A stretch of DNA of 47,715 nt, taken from NCBI GenBank assembly GCA_021833365.1, contig JAKBFV010000010.1:1-47715 (forward strand), in the 5' to 3' direction. The position numbers and the translations under genes were made by a program. Below the pieces are notes generated by a model. The model worked only from the letters and a program-made list of their open reading frames with translations, did no database searches and had not been told where the DNA came from. This document shows, piece after piece, positions 24,498 to 44,483 of the stretch; position 1 is the first letter of the stretch, and each line of letters opens with the position of its first letter. Source of the DNA: Pseudomonadota bacterium. GTDB lineage: Bacteria > Pseudomonadota > Gammaproteobacteria > Pseudomonadales > Moraxellaceae.

Positions 24498-25034
24498 TCA
24501 TTTGAACGGGAAATTGAAGGCACGCAGGAGCGCACGGCCTTCTTCATCGGTACGCGCCGTGGTCGTGATGGTCACGTCCATGCCGCGCAGCCGATCGATC
24601 TTGTCGTAATCGATTTCCGGGAACACGATCTGTTCCTTGAGGCCCAGGCTGTAGTTACCACGACCATCGAAGGCCTTGGCACTGAAACCACGGAAGTCGC
24701 GAATACGCGGAATGGCGACATTCACCAGGCGATCGAGAAACTCGTACATGCGATCGCCGCGCAGGGTGACCTTGCAACCGATCGGCCAGCCTTCACGAAT
24801 CTTGAAGCCGGCGATGGACTTGCGCGCCATGGTGACGATGGGTTTCTGGCCAGAAATGAGCTGCATATCGGCCACAGCGCCATCGATCATTTTACGATCC
24901 TGTGCGGCGCTGCCCACTCCCATATTCAGTGTGATCTTGGTGATGCGCGGGATCTGCATCACGTTTTCGAGGCCGAGCTCTTCACGCAGACGCCCGGCGA
25001 TCTCGTTTTTATAGACCTGTTTCAGTCTGGCCAT
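24498..25034 (-). CDS. rplE: 50S ribosomal protein L5
   Basis: L5 binds 5S rRNA and contacts the P-site tRNA. The 178 residues begin [20 protein letters not shown] and contain [18 protein letters not shown], the L5 signature. The end [20 protein letters not shown] is typical. Confidence 0.97.
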   Translation of the reverse strand: MARLKQVYKNEIAGRLREELGLENVMQIPRITKITLNMGVGSAAQDRKMIDGAVADMQLISGQKPIVTMARKSIAGFKIREGWPIGCKVTLRGDRMYEFLDRLVNVAIPRIRDFRGFSAKAFDGRGNYSLGLKEQIVFPEIDYDKIDRLRGMDVTITTTARTDEEGRALLRAFNFPFK

Positions 25035-25045
25035 CTTTACGACCC

Positions 25046-25366
25046 TTACTTGGTATCGACGACTTCGCCGTTGGATTTAAACACTCGAACCTTGCTACCG
25101 TCTTCAAGCACCTTGAAGCCGACACGATCCGCCTTCTGCGTCGCCGGGTTGAACAGAGCGATATTGGAGACGTGCAGGGGCTTTTCGAGCTCCTGGATGC
25201 CGCCTTGCTCATTGCGCGCGGGATTCGGGCGCACATGCTTCTTCACGACGTTGACGCCACTGACCACGACTTTGTCGTCGAGCACACGCAGCACCTTGCC
25301 ACGCTTGCCGCGATCTTTGCCGGTCAGAACGATGACTTCGTCATCGCGTTTGATCTTCGCTGCCAT
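25046..25366 (-). CDS. rplX: 50S ribosomal protein L24
   Basis: L24 is an assembly initiator at the tunnel exit. The 106 residues carry a KOW motif, [20 protein letters not shown], followed by the [15 protein letters not shown] segment. It lies between rplN and rplE. Confidence 0.97.
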   Translation of the reverse strand: MAAKIKRDDEVIVLTGKDRGKRGKVLRVLDDKVVVSGVNVVKKHVRPNPARNEQGGIQELEKPLHVSNIALFNPATQKADRVGFKVLEDGSKVRVFKSNGEVVDTK

Positions 25367-25376
25367 TATTACGTCC

Positions 25377-25745
25377 TCACACCACTTCCGGAGCCAGGGA
25401 AATGATCTTCATGAACTGCTCCGAACGCAGCTCACGCGTCACCGGTCCAAAGATGCGGGTGCCAATGGGGGCCTTCTGATTGTTGAGAAGGACCGCTGCA
25501 TTGTCATCAAAGCGAATGACCGAACCGTCCGGGCGGCGAACACCACGCTTGGTGCGCACCACGACGGCATTCATCACGTCGCCTTTCTTGACCTTGCCGC
25601 GCGGAATCGCTTCCTTCACAGTCACCTTGATGATGTCGCCCACGGTGGCATAACGACGGCGCGAGCCGCCCAGCACCTTGATGCACAACACGCGACGAGC
25701 GCCGCTGTTGTCGGCCACATCAAGCATCGATTCGGTCTGTATCAT
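25377..25745 (-). CDS. rplN: 50S ribosomal protein L14
   Basis: L14 forms intersubunit bridges and is the docking site of RsfS. The start is set at the ATG giving [20 protein letters not shown]; a longer open frame upstream extends into the intergenic region after rpsQ and lacks similarity. Its length is 122 residues with the ending [11 protein letters not shown], normal for the family. The 82-bp gap after rpsQ is the largest inside the spc block and may hold its promoter or leader, which I could not define. Confidence 0.97.
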   Translation of the reverse strand: MIQTESMLDVADNSGARRVLCIKVLGGSRRRYATVGDIIKVTVKEAIPRGKVKKGDVMNAVVVRTKRGVRRPDGSVIRFDDNAAVLLNNQKAPIGTRIFGPVTRELRSEQFMKIISLAPEVV

Positions 25746-25827
25746 CACAAATCTCCAAAACCGCCGGGCGCCCCATAAAAGGGGCGCATATCCTAACGCA
25801 GAAAACCCATACTCTGCAAGGCTCGCC

Positions 25828-26109
25828 TTACGAGCGCGCCGCGCTTTCCAGGATTTCATCCAATGCCCAAGCCTTGGTCTTGGAGATCGGGCGACACTCA
25901 ACGATGGCCACCAGATCGCCTTCATGGCAGCTATTGGCGGCATCGTGCGCATGGATGCGCGTACTGCGCGTCACATACTTCCCATACTTCGGGTGCTTGA
26001 CCTTGCGTTCGATCAGAACGACGATGGACTTGTCCATCTTGTCGCTCACCACGCGCCCGGTCAGGCGACGGATGACTTTCTGACCCATTTCAGTGGCATT
26101 GTCGGTCAT
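25828..26109 (-). CDS. rpsQ: 30S ribosomal protein S17
   Basis: S17 is a primary binder of the 16S 5' domain. The OB-fold core [20 protein letters not shown], then [15 protein letters not shown], is clear. At 93 residues it is a little longer than the 84-residue enteric protein because of the N-terminus [10 protein letters not shown]. It is the last gene of the S10 operon. Confidence 0.96.
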   Translation of the reverse strand: MTDNATEMGQKVIRRLTGRVVSDKMDKSIVVLIERKVKHPKYGKYVTRSTRIHAHDAANSCHEGDLVAIVECRPISKTKAWALDEILESAARS

Positions 26110-26112
26110 GGC

Positions 26113-26301
26113 TTAACCCTGCTTCTCGGTAAGGACGGTCTTCACACGCGCAATATCCTTGCGTACCTGGCCCATCGCCTGGGTACGGGACAGCTGGCCG
26201 CTGGCCTGAGCCATACGCAGCTTGAACTGCTCGTGACGCAGCCGTTCCAGTTCCTGACGCAGCTCGACGCTGCTTTTTTCTCTCAGTTCAATCGCCTTCA
26301 T
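26113..26301 (-). CDS. rpmC: 50S ribosomal protein L29
   Basis: L29 is a two-helix protein at the tunnel exit next to L23, where it helps bind SRP and trigger factor. The 62 residues show [20 protein letters not shown] and the signature [20 protein letters not shown]. It is separated from rpsQ by three bases. Confidence 0.96.
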   Translation of the reverse strand: MKAIELREKSSVELRQELERLRHEQFKLRMAQASGQLSRTQAMGQVRKDIARVKTVLTEKQG

Positions 26302-26317
26302 TTCAGCACCCCGTTCC

Positions 26318-26731
26318 TCACATCACCGTGCGCGTCACGATGGTCGTCTTCAAAGGCAGCTTCGCAGCCGCCAGAGCGAAGGCTTCGCGCGCCAGATTTT
26401 CCGGCACCCCTTCGATCTCGTAGAGCATCTTGCCGGGCTGCACTTCGGCCACCCAGTACTCGACGTTGCCCTTGCCGTTGCCCATACGCACTTCCAGGGG
26501 CTTTTCCGTGATCGGCTTGTCCGGGAAGACACGGATAAAGATCTTGCCACCGCGCTTGACGCGACGAACGATGGCGCGACGCGCCGCTTCGATCTGGCGG
26601 GCGGTGATGCGACCACGCTCGATGCTCTTCAGGCCGATGAAGCCGAAGTCGACCTCATTGCCACGCTGAGCCATGCCACGGTTGCGTCCCTTATGGACTT
26701 TACGAAACTTCGTACGCTTAGGTTGCAGCAT
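26318..26731 (-). CDS. rplP: 50S ribosomal protein L16
   Basis: L16 is a late-assembling protein by the peptidyl-transferase centre and A-site tRNA. The 137 residues start [20 protein letters not shown] and contain [20 protein letters not shown], the L16 signature with the arginine hydroxylated in some bacteria. Confidence 0.97.
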   Translation of the reverse strand: MLQPKRTKFRKVHKGRNRGMAQRGNEVDFGFIGLKSIERGRITARQIEAARRAIVRRVKRGGKIFIRVFPDKPITEKPLEVRMGNGKGNVEYWVAEVQPGKMLYEIEGVPENLAREAFALAAAKLPLKTTIVTRTVM

Positions 26732-26737
26732 TTTCCA

Positions 26738-27466
26738 TCAACCCCTGTCGTTCTTGGCCGGACGCTTCTTGGCAGCGCGCGGCTCTTCACTCGGAGCCTG
26801 GGCCGCCTGGGCAGCCATCGCCGCCACCTGCGTCATACCACCGAGGATTTCCCCCTTGAAGATCCACACCTTGACACCGATGGTGCCATAGGTGGTCTCA
26901 GCACGCGCCGTCGCATAGTCGATGTCGGCGCGCAGGGTATGCAAGGGCACACGGCCTTCGCGATACCACTCTGTACGCGCGATCTCGGCGCCACCGAGGC
27001 GTCCGGAGACTTCGATCTTGATGCCCTTGGCGCCGGCACGCATGGTGTTCTGCACACCACGCTTCATGGCACGACGGAACATCACACGGCGCTCGAGCTG
27101 GGAAGCGATGCCTTCGGCGACCAGACGCGCTTCGAGGTCAGGCTTCTTGATCTCTTCGACATGCACCGCGACCGGACACGCCATGATCTTGGTGAGAGCG
27201 GCGCGCAGCTTGTCGAGATCCTCATACTTCTTGCCGATGACCATGCCCGGGCGTGCCGTGGCGATGCGCACTTCGGCGCGTTCGGACGGACGCAGGATGG
27301 TGATGCGACCGACCGAGGCCGTCTTCAGCTTGCTGAACAGATAGTCGCGGGCACGCAGATCGGCCAGGAGAAAGCGGCTATAGTTCTTCGGGCTGGCATA
27401 CCAGGTCGAGTTGTGCGCACGCACCACGCCCAGACGAATACCGACGGGATTGACTTTCTGACCCAT
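26738..27466 (-). CDS. rpsC: 30S ribosomal protein S3
   Basis: S3 forms the mRNA entry tunnel with S4 and S5. The 242 residues have an N-terminal type II KH domain and a C-terminal S3 domain ([20 protein letters not shown]). The KH loop that normally reads G-x-x-G (IGKKGED in E. coli) is IGKKYED here, so the second glycine is tyrosine. The C-terminal tail is rich in Ala and Lys. Confidence 0.97.
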   Translation of the reverse strand: MGQKVNPVGIRLGVVRAHNSTWYASPKNYSRFLLADLRARDYLFSKLKTASVGRITILRPSERAEVRIATARPGMVIGKKYEDLDKLRAALTKIMACPVAVHVEEIKKPDLEARLVAEGIASQLERRVMFRRAMKRGVQNTMRAGAKGIKIEVSGRLGGAEIARTEWYREGRVPLHTLRADIDYATARAETTYGTIGVKVWIFKGEILGGMTQVAAMAAQAAQAPSEEPRAAKKRPAKNDRG

Positions 27467-27478
27467 GATCTACTCCCG

Positions 27479-27808
27479 TTATTCCGACACTTTCAAGGTG
27501 ATATGGCAGGTGCGCTTGCTGATGCGATCAGCACGGCCCTTGGCACGCGGCTGTATGCGCTTCAAGGTCACACCCTCGTCGACATAGACCGTCGACACCT
27601 TCAGCTCGTCGACATCGGCACCGAAGTTGTGCTCGGCATTGGCGATCGCCGAGTCGAGCACCTTCTTCATGTAGTGCGCCGCCTTCTTTTCAGTGAAGGC
27701 GAGAATATTGATCGCCTGACCGACACGCTTGCCGCGAATCAGATCAGCGACCAGACGGGTCTTTTGTGCGGAGATCGGAGCACCGCGCAGCTTGGCAACA
27801 GCTTCCAT
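27479..27808 (-). CDS. rplV: 50S ribosomal protein L22
   Basis: L22 lines the exit-tunnel constriction with its long beta hairpin. The 109 residues start [20 protein letters not shown] at an ATG with GAGG upstream; a GTG one codon earlier is less likely. The hairpin region [20 protein letters not shown] shows no change suggestive of macrolide resistance. Confidence 0.97.
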   Translation of the reverse strand: MEAVAKLRGAPISAQKTRLVADLIRGKRVGQAINILAFTEKKAAHYMKKVLDSAIANAEHNFGADVDELKVSTVYVDEGVTLKRIQPRAKGRADRISKRTCHITLKVSE

Positions 27809-27813
27809 CACCC

Positions 27814-28089
27814 TTACCTCTTGGCCTTCTTGTCGATACCGTGTCCGCGATAGGTGCGGGTCGGCGCGAACTCACCGAGTTTGTGTCCCACCATATGCTC
27901 GGACACCAGCACCGGAACGTGCTGACGACCGTTGTGCACCGCCAGAGTCAGACCGACCATTTCCGGCAGGATCATCGAGCGGCGCGACCAGGTCTTGATC
28001 GGCTTGCGCGAATTGGCAGCCTGGGCAGCTTCCACCTTGGCCCACAGGTGGTGATCAACAAACGGGCCTTTTTTGAGAGAACGTGGCAC
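27814..28089 (-). CDS. rpsS: 30S ribosomal protein S19
   Basis: S19 is in the 30S head near the A-site tRNA and S13. The 91 residues include [20 protein letters not shown] and the signature [20 protein letters not shown]. Confidence 0.97.
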   Translation of the reverse strand: MPRSLKKGPFVDHHLWAKVEAAQAANSRKPIKTWSRRSMILPEMVGLTLAVHNGRQHVPVLVSEHMVGHKLGEFAPTRTYRGHGIDKKAKR

Positions 28090-28104
28090 TTTCTACCCCT
28101 CGCC

Positions 28105-28929
28105 TTACTTCACGCGACGATCGCGCACGATCATCTTGTCAGTACGCTTGTTGTTACGGGTCTTGTATCCCTTGGTGGGCTGGCCCCACGGGGTGACCGG
28201 ATGACAACCCTTGTTCCGGCCCTCACCACCGCCATGCGGATGGTCGACCGGGTTCATCGCCATGCCGCGCACCGTCGGGCGGATACCCAACCAGCGCTTG
28301 GCACCCGCCTTACCGTAGGAACGCAGGCTGTGGTCCGAGTTGGACACTTCGCCGAGGGTCGCACGGCAGTCGGTATGGATGCGGCGCATCTCACCAGAGC
28401 GCAGACGCACGATGGCGTACTGGCCATCGCGACCGAGCAGCTGCACGGCAGCACCGGCAGAGCGCGCCAGCTGACCGCCACGACCAGGCTTGAGCTCGAG
28501 ATTGTGCATCATCACCCCGATCGGGATATTGCGGATCGGCAGCGCATTACCCGGACGGATGGGGGCATCGGAACCGGACTGCACCGAATCACCGGCCATC
28601 AAACCCTTGGGCGCCAGGATATAGCGGCGCTCGCCATCGGCGTAGACGATGAGTGCGATGTGCGCGGTACGGTTAGGATCGTACTCGATGCGCTCGACGC
28701 GCGCCGGGATACCATCCTTGTCGCGCCGGAAATCGACGACACGATAGAGCTGCTTGTGACCACCACCGATATGACGGGTGGTGATATGGCCATTGTTGTT
28801 GCGGCCACCGCTCTTCTTCTTCGACTCCACCAGGGCGGCATGCGGGCGACCCTTGTGCAGGTGCGGATGCACGACTTTTTCGACGAAGCGACGTCCAGGT
28901 GACGTAGGCTTACACTTGACGATAGGCAT
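28105..28929 (-). CDS. rplB: 50S ribosomal protein L2
   Basis: L2 is required for subunit association and lies near the peptidyl-transferase centre. The 274 residues carry the signature [19 protein letters not shown] with the conserved histidine (His229 in E. coli), followed by the basic end [18 protein letters not shown]. Confidence 0.97.
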   Translation of the reverse strand: MPIVKCKPTSPGRRFVEKVVHPHLHKGRPHAALVESKKKSGGRNNNGHITTRHIGGGHKQLYRVVDFRRDKDGIPARVERIEYDPNRTAHIALIVYADGERRYILAPKGLMAGDSVQSGSDAPIRPGNALPIRNIPIGVMMHNLELKPGRGGQLARSAGAAVQLLGRDGQYAIVRLRSGEMRRIHTDCRATLGEVSNSDHSLRSYGKAGAKRWLGIRPTVRGMAMNPVDHPHGGGEGRNKGCHPVTPWGQPTKGYKTRNNKRTDKMIVRDRRVK

Positions 28930-28940
28930 GATCTGACTCC

Positions 28941-29240
28941 TTACTCGCCAAGACCCATGAAGTTCAGCTCAACGCCTTCCTTCAGAGTCACATAGGCCTT
29001 CTTCCAGTCGGAACGTCGTCCGAGGCGGGCACCGAAACGCTTGTTCTTGCCCAGCACATTGAGCGTATTGACGCCCACGACTTCCACCGCGAACAGTTTC
29101 TCGACAGCGCCCTTGATCTCCTGCTTGGTGGCATCGGGGAGCACGCGGAAAACGTATTGGTTATGCTGATCGCCGACACGCGTCGCTTTTTCCGAGACGT
29201 GTGGCGCCAAAAGCACCTGATACAGACGTTCCTGGTTCAT
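28941..29240 (-). CDS. rplW: 50S ribosomal protein L23
   Basis: L23 docks trigger factor and SRP at the tunnel exit. The 99 residues show [20 protein letters not shown] and [20 protein letters not shown], the family pattern. The start overlaps the rplD stop by four bases. Confidence 0.97.
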   Translation of the reverse strand: MNQERLYQVLLAPHVSEKATRVGDQHNQYVFRVLPDATKQEIKGAVEKLFAVEVVGVNTLNVLGKNKRFGARLGRRSDWKKAYVTLKEGVELNFMGLGE

Positions 29241-29839
29241 CCCAATTCCACCTCAAGCTTCTTGGCAGCGGGCACGGACATCAGCACCTTGTCGAAGCCG
29301 ATCAGGCTGACCGGATTGACACCGCTGGTATCCACCACTTCGATGTGCGGCACATTGCGCGCGGCGAGATACAGATTCTCGTCGACGGCGTCGGTGACGA
29401 TCAGGGCATTATCGACGCCCATGGCCTTGAGCTTGGCCACCAGATCACGCGTCTTCGGCGCATTCACGGTGAACTCATCGATCAGGACGAGACGGTCCTG
29501 GCGCAGGAGTTCGGCGAGTATGCACTGCATGGCACCGCGATACATCTTGCGGTTGACCTTCTGATCGTAATTCTGCGGCGTCGCTGCGTGGCTGCGTCCA
29601 CCACCACGCCAGAGCGGGCTGCGGATCGAGCCAGCGCGGGCACGGCCGGTTCCTTTCTGGCGGAAAGGCTTCTTGCCGCCACCACTGACTTCGGCACGGG
29701 TCTTCTGCTTCACCGTCCCTTGCCGACCACCCGCCAGATAGGCGGTGACCACCTGATGCACCAGGGCCTCATTGAATTCGCGACCAAAGGCGACCTCAGA
29801 GAGTTCCACCGGGGCGCCGGAAACTGTTTTCAGATTCAC
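29237..29839 (-). CDS. rplD: 50S ribosomal protein L4
   Basis: L4 reaches into the exit tunnel and, in E. coli, represses the S10 operon by attenuation and translational control. The 200 residues have the tunnel loop [20 protein letters not shown] followed by [11 protein letters not shown], and the S4-like C-terminal fold ending [12 protein letters not shown]. Confidence 0.97.
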   Translation of the reverse strand: MNLKTVSGAPVELSEVAFGREFNEALVHQVVTAYLAGGRQGTVKQKTRAEVSGGGKKPFRQKGTGRARAGSIRSPLWRGGGRSHAATPQNYDQKVNRKMYRGAMQCILAELLRQDRLVLIDEFTVNAPKTRDLVAKLKAMGVDNALIVTDAVDENLYLAARNVPHIEVVDTSGVNPVSLIGFDKVLMSVPAAKKLEVELG

Positions 29840-29853
29840 GCTCTAGTCCCCCC

Positions 29854-30492
29854 TCAGCCCTTGACCGACGGACGCACGATGACGTCACGCCCAGCCGCAC
29901 CGGGCACAGCACCTTTTACCAGCAGCACATTGCGCTCGGCATCGACCGCCACGACTTCCAGACCCTGGATGGTGACGCGCTCGGCACCGAGATGGCCAGC
30001 CATCTTCTTACCCTTGAACACGCGCCCCGGGCTCTGATTCTGACCCGTGGAACCGTGTACACGATGCGACACTGAGTTACCGTGCGTCGCATCCTGGGTG
30101 CGGAAATTCCAGCGCTTGACACCGCCCTGGAAGCCCTTGCCCTTGCTCTCACCGGTGACATCGACCGCCTGCCCGACGGCAAAGCGATCGACACCGAGGG
30201 AAGCACCGACCTGCAGACCAGCGATCTCATCGCCCTGCGCACGGAATTCCCAGACACCACGTCCAGGCAGCACCTGCGCCTTGGCGAAGTGACCGGCCAT
30301 GGCCTTGCTCACCCGCGAGGCACGACGCTCACCCGTGGTGACCTGCACCGCCTCATATCCATCCACTTCCAGGGTACGAATCTGCGTAATGCGATTCGGA
30401 TCCACTTCGATGACCGTCACCGGCACCGAGACACCAGCCTCGGTGAACACGCGCGTCATACCGATTTTTCGACCGACTAGACCAATTGCCAT
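29854..30492 (-). CDS. rplC: 50S ribosomal protein L3
   Basis: L3 is an assembly initiator whose central extension reaches the peptidyl-transferase centre. The ATG at 30492 gives [20 protein letters not shown]; the longer open frame upstream overlaps rpsJ and is not L3-like. The 212 residues include the loop [20 protein letters not shown], then [20 protein letters not shown], with the glutamine that PrmB methylates. Confidence 0.97.
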   Translation of the reverse strand: MAIGLVGRKIGMTRVFTEAGVSVPVTVIEVDPNRITQIRTLEVDGYEAVQVTTGERRASRVSKAMAGHFAKAQVLPGRGVWEFRAQGDEIAGLQVGASLGVDRFAVGQAVDVTGESKGKGFQGGVKRWNFRTQDATHGNSVSHRVHGSTGQNQSPGRVFKGKKMAGHLGAERVTIQGLEVVAVDAERNVLLVKGAVPGAAGRDVIVRPSVKG

Positions 30493-30533
30493 TGCTACCA
30501 ACCTCGCTCCAACCCTATCGGGCCTGGTTTCGT

Positions 30534-30845
30534 TCAACCGAGACGAATCTGCACATCCACACCCGCCGCCAGCTCCAATTTCATGAGCGCGTCGACGGTC
30601 TTGTCGGTGGGCTGAACGATGTCCACCATCCGGTTATGCGTACGCAGCTCATACTGGTCGCGAGCATCCTTGTTGACGTGCGGCGACGTCAGCACATTGA
30701 AGCGCTCGATGCGCGTCGGCAGCGGAATCGGACCACAGACCTGAGCGCCCGTGCGCTTGGCCGTCTCAACGATCTCGAGAGCCGACTGATCGATCAGACG
30801 ATGATCAAAGGCCTTGAGGCGTATGCGAATTCTTTGGTTAGCCAT
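30534..30845 (-). CDS. rpsJ: 30S ribosomal protein S10 (NusE)
   Basis: S10 is a 30S head protein that also joins NusB in antitermination complexes and binds NusG. The 103 residues start [20 protein letters not shown] and end [13 protein letters not shown]. It is the first gene of the S10 operon, with a leader of about 125 nt and a strong promoter upstream. Confidence 0.97.
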   Translation of the reverse strand: MANQRIRIRLKAFDHRLIDQSALEIVETAKRTGAQVCGPIPLPTRIERFNVLTSPHVNKDARDQYELRTHNRMVDIVQPTDKTVDALMKLELAAGVDVQIRLG

Positions 30846-30976
30846 GCCACCAACTCCACGCGTTGAATGCAAAACGATCAACACCGAACCTTGTCTTATG
30901 ACAGGAACGGTGATCACCCAAAACTGTCCAGGATCGATGCCCCGGTTGTCTCACCCGCCCATGGGCAGGGTGCGCT

Positions 30977-31005
30977 ATTCTAATGAGGATGACGCCAAAT
31001 GGCAA
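30977..31005 (-). promoter_or_regulatory. Sigma-70 promoter of the S10 operon
   Basis: On the minus strand TTGCCA (-35, 31000-31005) and TAGAAT (-10, 30977-30982) are 17 bp apart, 130 bp before rpsJ. The -35 box and spacer lie inside a perfect 9-bp inverted repeat (30983-30991 and 31007-31015). The leader to rpsJ could carry L4 control, but I did not recognise the E. coli attenuator in it. Confidence 0.75.
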
Positions 31006-31015
31006 GCATCCTCAT
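30983..31015. repeat. 9-bp inverted repeat overlapping the S10 promoter
   Basis: ATGAGGATG (30983-30991) and CATCCTCAT (31007-31015) are perfect inverted arms with a nested GCC/GGC inner pair. The structure lies just after tufA and spans the S10 -35 box, so it could act as the tufA 3' hairpin, as an operator, or both. No T-run follows on the minus strand. Confidence 0.5.
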
Positions 31016-31053
31016 CAAAATATTGCGATGGGGCGACATGCGCCCCGTCACAC

Positions 31054-32244
<1,191 letters not shown>

Positions 32245-32266
32245 GATTGCTATCCTCAAGCTGAAG

Positions 32267-32282
32267 CCCCCGTCAACGGGGG
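32267..32282 (-). other. Small GC hairpin between fusA and tufA
   Basis: CCCCCG and CGGGGG form a 6-bp stem with a TTGA loop on the minus strand in the 49-bp gap. There is no T-run, so a terminator is unlikely. An mRNA-stabilising or processing structure that helps tufA expression is possible. Confidence 0.3.
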
Positions 32283-32293
32283 GCGGTTATCAA

Positions 32294-34429
32294 TTATTCC
32301 TCTTCACCACGACGCGCCGCCGAGTACTTGGCGATCATCGCCTCGGCGATATTACGCGGAGTTTCGGCGTACTTGGAGAACTCCATCGAGAAGGTGGCGC
32401 GCCCCTGCGACATCGAACGCATATCGGTGGCGTAGCCAAACATCTCGGACAGGGGCACTTCAGAGCGAATCGCCTTACCGCCCCCGGGGATTTCATCCAT
32501 GCCCTGGACGACGCCACGGCGACGGTTGAGGTCACCCATGATATCGCCCATATAGTCTTCCGGCGTCTCCACTTCGACCTTCATGATCGGCTCGAGCAGG
32601 ACCGGATCGGCCATGGCGAAGCCTTTCTTGAACGCCATGGAGCCGGCGATCTTGAAGGCCATTTCCGAGGAATCGACGTCATGGTAGGAGCCATCGTAGA
32701 GCACCGCCTTGATGCCGACGATGGGGTAGCCGGCGAGGACGCCGTTGTTCATCTGCTCCTGGATGCCCTTGTCGACGGCATTGAAGTATTCCTTCGGCAC
32801 GACACCACCGACCACTTCGACGGCATATTCGTAGTCCTTGCCCTCTTCCTGGCCATAGATCGGCTCGAGGCGGACATAGACGTGGCCATACTGGCCGCGA
32901 CCACCGGACTGACGCACGAACTTGCCTTCCGCCTCGACCTTCTTGCGGATGGTCTCACGGTAAGCCACCTGCGGCTTGCCGATGTTGGCCTCGACCCCGA
33001 ACTCGCGACGCATGCGGTCGACGATGATTTCGAGATGCAATTCGCCCATGCCGGAGATGATGGTCTGCCCCGACTCTTCATCAGTCTTGACGCGGAAGGA
33101 AGGATCTTCCTTGGCGAGACGACCGAGAGCGTTGGACATCTTTTCCTGGTCAGCCTTGGTCTTCGGCTCGACTGCGACCGAGATGACCGGCTCCGGGAAC
33201 TCCATGCGCTCAAGGGTGATGACCTTGTCTTCGTCCGACAGGGTGTCACCGGTGGTGACATCCTTGAGACCGACGCAGGCGGCGATGTCACCGGCACGGA
33301 TCTCGCTCAGCTCTTCACGCTGGTTGGCGTGCATCTGCAGGATACGACCGATGCGCTCCTTCTTCATCTTCACCGGGTTCCATACGGAATCACCGGACTT
33401 GATGACACCCGAGTAGACGCGAATGAAGGTCAGCGAACCGACGAACTTGTCGTTCATGATCTTGAAAGCGAGCGCTGCGAACGGCTCTTCATCCGAGGGA
33501 TGACGCTCCCCTTCGCTCTCATTCTTGTCGTCGAGATGTCCCTTGATGGCCGGGATGTCATCTGGCGCCGGCAAATAGAGGATGACGGCGTCGAGCATCT
33601 TCTGCACGCCCTTGTTCTTGAAGGCCGAGCCACACAGCACCGGCTGGATCTCGCCGGCGAGGGTGCGCGCGCGGATGCCCTTGTGCAGGTCTTCCTCGCT
33701 GAGCTCACCTTCTTCAAGGTATTTGTTCATCATCTCTTCAGACGATTCCGCCGCACTTTCGACCATCTTGGCGCGCCATTCTGCGGCCTCGGCCTGCAAG
33801 TTCGCAGGAATGTCACGCGCTTCGAACTCCATACCTTGCGAGGCTTCATCCCAATAGATGGCCTTCATGGTGACGAGGTCGATGACGCCTTCGAACTTGT
33901 CCTCGGCGCCGATCGGCACGACCATCACCACCGGATTGGCACCGAGGCGGGTACGCATCTGTTCGACGGCACGGAAAAAGTTGGCACCGGTACGATCCAT
34001 CTTGTTGACGAAGGCGATACGCGGTACGCGGTACTTGTTCGCCTGACGCCAGACGGTCTCCGACTGCGGCTGCACGCCGCCGACGGCACAGTAGACCATG
34101 CAGGCACCGTCGAGCACGCGCATCGAGCGCTCGACTTCGATGGTGAAATCGACGTGGCCCGGGGTATCGATGATGTTGATGCGGTGCTCATCAAACTGCA
34201 GCCCCATACCACGCCAGAAGCAGGTGGTGGCCGCCGAGGTGATGGTGATCCCGCGCTCCTGTTCCTGCTCCATCCAGTCCATGGTGGCGGCGCCATCATG
34301 CACTTCACCGATCTTGTGATTCACACCCGTGTAGAACAGGATGCGCTCAGTCGTCGTCGTCTTGCCAGCATCGATATGGGCACTGATGCCGATATTGCGA
34401 TAGCGGTCCAGCGGGGTGGTTCTTGCCAC
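32294..34429 (-). CDS. fusA: Elongation factor G
   Basis: EF-G drives tRNA-mRNA translocation and, with RRF, ribosome recycling. The 711 residues have G1 AHIDAGKTT, switch [17 protein letters not shown]3 DTPGHVDF and G4 [10 protein letters not shown], then domains II-V ending near [20 protein letters not shown]. The start is a GTG with AGGA upstream. Gene order rpsL-rpsG-fusA-tuf is the classical str operon. Confidence 0.97.
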   Translation of the reverse strand: MARTTPLDRYRNIGISAHIDAGKTTTTERILFYTGVNHKIGEVHDGAATMDWMEQEQERGITITSAATTCFWRGMGLQFDEHRINIIDTPGHVDFTIEVERSMRVLDGACMVYCAVGGVQPQSETVWRQANKYRVPRIAFVNKMDRTGANFFRAVEQMRTRLGANPVVMVVPIGAEDKFEGVIDLVTMKAIYWDEASQGMEFEARDIPANLQAEAAEWRAKMVESAAESSEEMMNKYLEEGELSEEDLHKGIRARTLAGEIQPVLCGSAFKNKGVQKMLDAVILYLPAPDDIPAIKGHLDDKNESEGERHPSDEEPFAALAFKIMNDKFVGSLTFIRVYSGVIKSGDSVWNPVKMKKERIGRILQMHANQREELSEIRAGDIAACVGLKDVTTGDTLSDEDKVITLERMEFPEPVISVAVEPKTKADQEKMSNALGRLAKEDPSFRVKTDEESGQTIISGMGELHLEIIVDRMRREFGVEANIGKPQVAYRETIRKKVEAEGKFVRQSGGRGQYGHVYVRLEPIYGQEEGKDYEYAVEVVGGVVPKEYFNAVDKGIQEQMNNGVLAGYPIVGIKAVLYDGSYHDVDSSEMAFKIAGSMAFKKGFAMADPVLLEPIMKVEVETPEDYMGDIMGDLNRRRGVVQGMDEIPGGGKAIRSEVPLSEMFGYATDMRSMSQGRATFSMEFSKYAETPRNIAEAMIAKYSAARRGEEE

Positions 34430-34452
34430 GATAGAATCCTCGTCAGGCCTGG

Positions 34453-34923
34453 TCAGAATCGATAGTGCGCGAAGGCCTTGTTGGCTTCGGCCATACGATG
34501 TACGTCTTCTCGCTTCTTGACCGCTGCGCCCTTGCCTTCGGCGGCATCGATCAACTCACCCGCCAGGCGCAGGGCCATGGTCTTTTCGCTACGCTTCTTG
34601 GCAGCGTCGACCAACCAGCGCATCGCCAGGGCCGTGCGACGGGAGGGACGCACTTCCACGGGAACCTGGTAGGTGGCACCGCCGACACGGCGCGCCTTGA
34701 CTTCGACGACAGGACGCAGCTTCTCCAGCGTATCCTCGAAGAAACGCACGGGATCCCCTTTCTGCTTTTCCTGGATACGTTCCAGGGCACCGTAGACGAT
34801 CTTCTCAGAGACCGACTTCTTGCCACGCTCCATCACCTGGTTCATGAACTTGGCGATGATCTGGCTTCCAAACTTGGGATCCGGCAGCACTTCACGGGCT
34901 GCAACGACGCGTCTTCTTGGCAT
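34453..34923 (-). CDS. rpsG: 30S ribosomal protein S7
   Basis: S7 nucleates assembly of the 30S head and, in E. coli, represses the str operon. The 156 residues begin [20 protein letters not shown] and contain [20 protein letters not shown], the signature. It has no long C-terminal extension. Confidence 0.97.
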   Translation of the reverse strand: MPRRRVVAAREVLPDPKFGSQIIAKFMNQVMERGKKSVSEKIVYGALERIQEKQKGDPVRFFEDTLEKLRPVVEVKARRVGGATYQVPVEVRPSRRTALAMRWLVDAAKKRSEKTMALRLAGELIDAAEGKGAAVKKREDVHRMAEANKAFAHYRF

Positions 34924-34996
34924 GACTCTACACTCTCTCTATCTTCAGGTGGTTCCGGGACTCCGCCATGCGTGCCCGGCCTTACTCGCCCCGCAA

Positions 34997-35371
34997 TTAC
35001 TTCTTGGGACGCTTGGCGCCGTACTTGGAACGGCTCTGCTTACGATCTTTGACGCCGGCGCAGTCGAGCGACCCGCGCACGGTGTGATAGCGCACACCTG
35101 GCAGATCCTTGACGCGACCACCACGAATCAGGACAACGCTGTGTTCCTGAAGATTGTGGCCTTCGCCGCCGATGTAGGAAATGACCTCGAAGCCGCTGGT
35201 CAAACGCACCTTGCACACCTTGCGCATGGCCGAGTTCGGCTTCTTCGGGGTCGTCGTATAGACGCGCGTACAGACGCCGCGCCGTTGAGGGCTGCCCTTC
35301 AGAGCCGGCACGTCGCTCTTGCTAGCGACGTCCTTGCGCCCTTTGCGCACCAATTGATTCACAGTTGCCAT
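34997..35371 (-). CDS. rpsL: 30S ribosomal protein S12
   Basis: S12 sits at the decoding centre. The start is set at the ATG giving [20 protein letters not shown]; the longer open frame upstream runs through the promoter. The 124 residues include [20 protein letters not shown] and [17 protein letters not shown]. Both lysines whose mutation gives streptomycin resistance (Lys43 and Lys88 in E. coli) are wild type. Confidence 0.97.
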   Translation of the reverse strand: MATVNQLVRKGRKDVASKSDVPALKGSPQRRGVCTRVYTTTPKKPNSAMRKVCKVRLTSGFEVISYIGGEGHNLQEHSVVLIRGGRVKDLPGVRYHTVRGSLDCAGVKDRKQSRSKYGAKRPKK

Positions 35372-35440
35372 ATGGCCTACTCTCCCGTTGTGACACCGAC
35401 AGGCCCACAAATATGGACCTGCCCCATTAAAAGGCTGCAC

Positions 35441-35469
35441 ATTCTATAGCCCGATGGCACCGGCGTCAA
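35441..35469 (-). promoter_or_regulatory. Sigma-70 promoter of the str operon
   Basis: On the minus strand TTGACG (-35, 35464-35469) and TAGAAT (-10, 35441-35446) are separated by 17 bp, about 70 bp before the rpsL ATG and just after the rpoC stop. It is the best -35/-10 pair in the window. Confidence 0.8.
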
Positions 35470-35497
35470 TGCCAGCACCACCGCAATACCCCGATGC

Positions 35498-39706
<4,209 letters not shown>

Positions 39707-39786
39707 AGGCCTATCTCCATGAGGAGTTGTTCTTGACCGGCGGGACTCTAGGCGAGCCCGCCGGTATCGGTTCGTCTACGCCAGGC

Positions 39787-43857
<4,071 letters not shown>

Positions 43858-43939
43858 CGTGGTCCTCAGCTCTGAATCTCGAACCCTGGTCACCCGCCCC
43901 GGCGGGGGGCGAGACGGTACAACTGCGCTCTGCTTCGTG

Positions 43940-43974
43940 GCAGCCTATGCACTGACGCGCAAGGCATAGGCTGC
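43940..43974 (-). promoter_or_regulatory. 11-bp stem in the rplL-rpoB leader, possible RNase III site
   Basis: GCAGCCTATGC and GCATAGGCTGC are perfectly complementary around 13 nt. In E. coli the transcript between rplL and rpoB is cut by RNase III in a stem at this place. The same role here is inferred from position and the uninterrupted helix. Confidence 0.5.
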
Positions 43975-43975
43975 G

Positions 43976-44014
43976 ACAACAACAAAAGGCCGATGACCTT
44001 CGCAGGTCATCAGC
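43976..44014 (-). terminator. Attenuator between rplL and rpoB
   Basis: On the minus strand GGCTGATGACCT pairs with AGGTCATCGGCC (12 bp, one G-U pair) around GCGA and is followed by TTTTGTTGTTG. The shape is an intrinsic terminator with a broken T-run, suited to partial read-through so that polymerase subunits are made below the level of L12. Confidence 0.75.
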
Positions 44015-44064
44015 CAGGCGCGGTCCAGGCTCACCACATCACGCGGCCAGCCCATGCCTATGCC

Positions 44065-44442
<378 letters not shown>

Positions 44443-44483
44443 GTTCATCAACTCCACTGAATAGGTAAAATTTCAGGCTGCCA

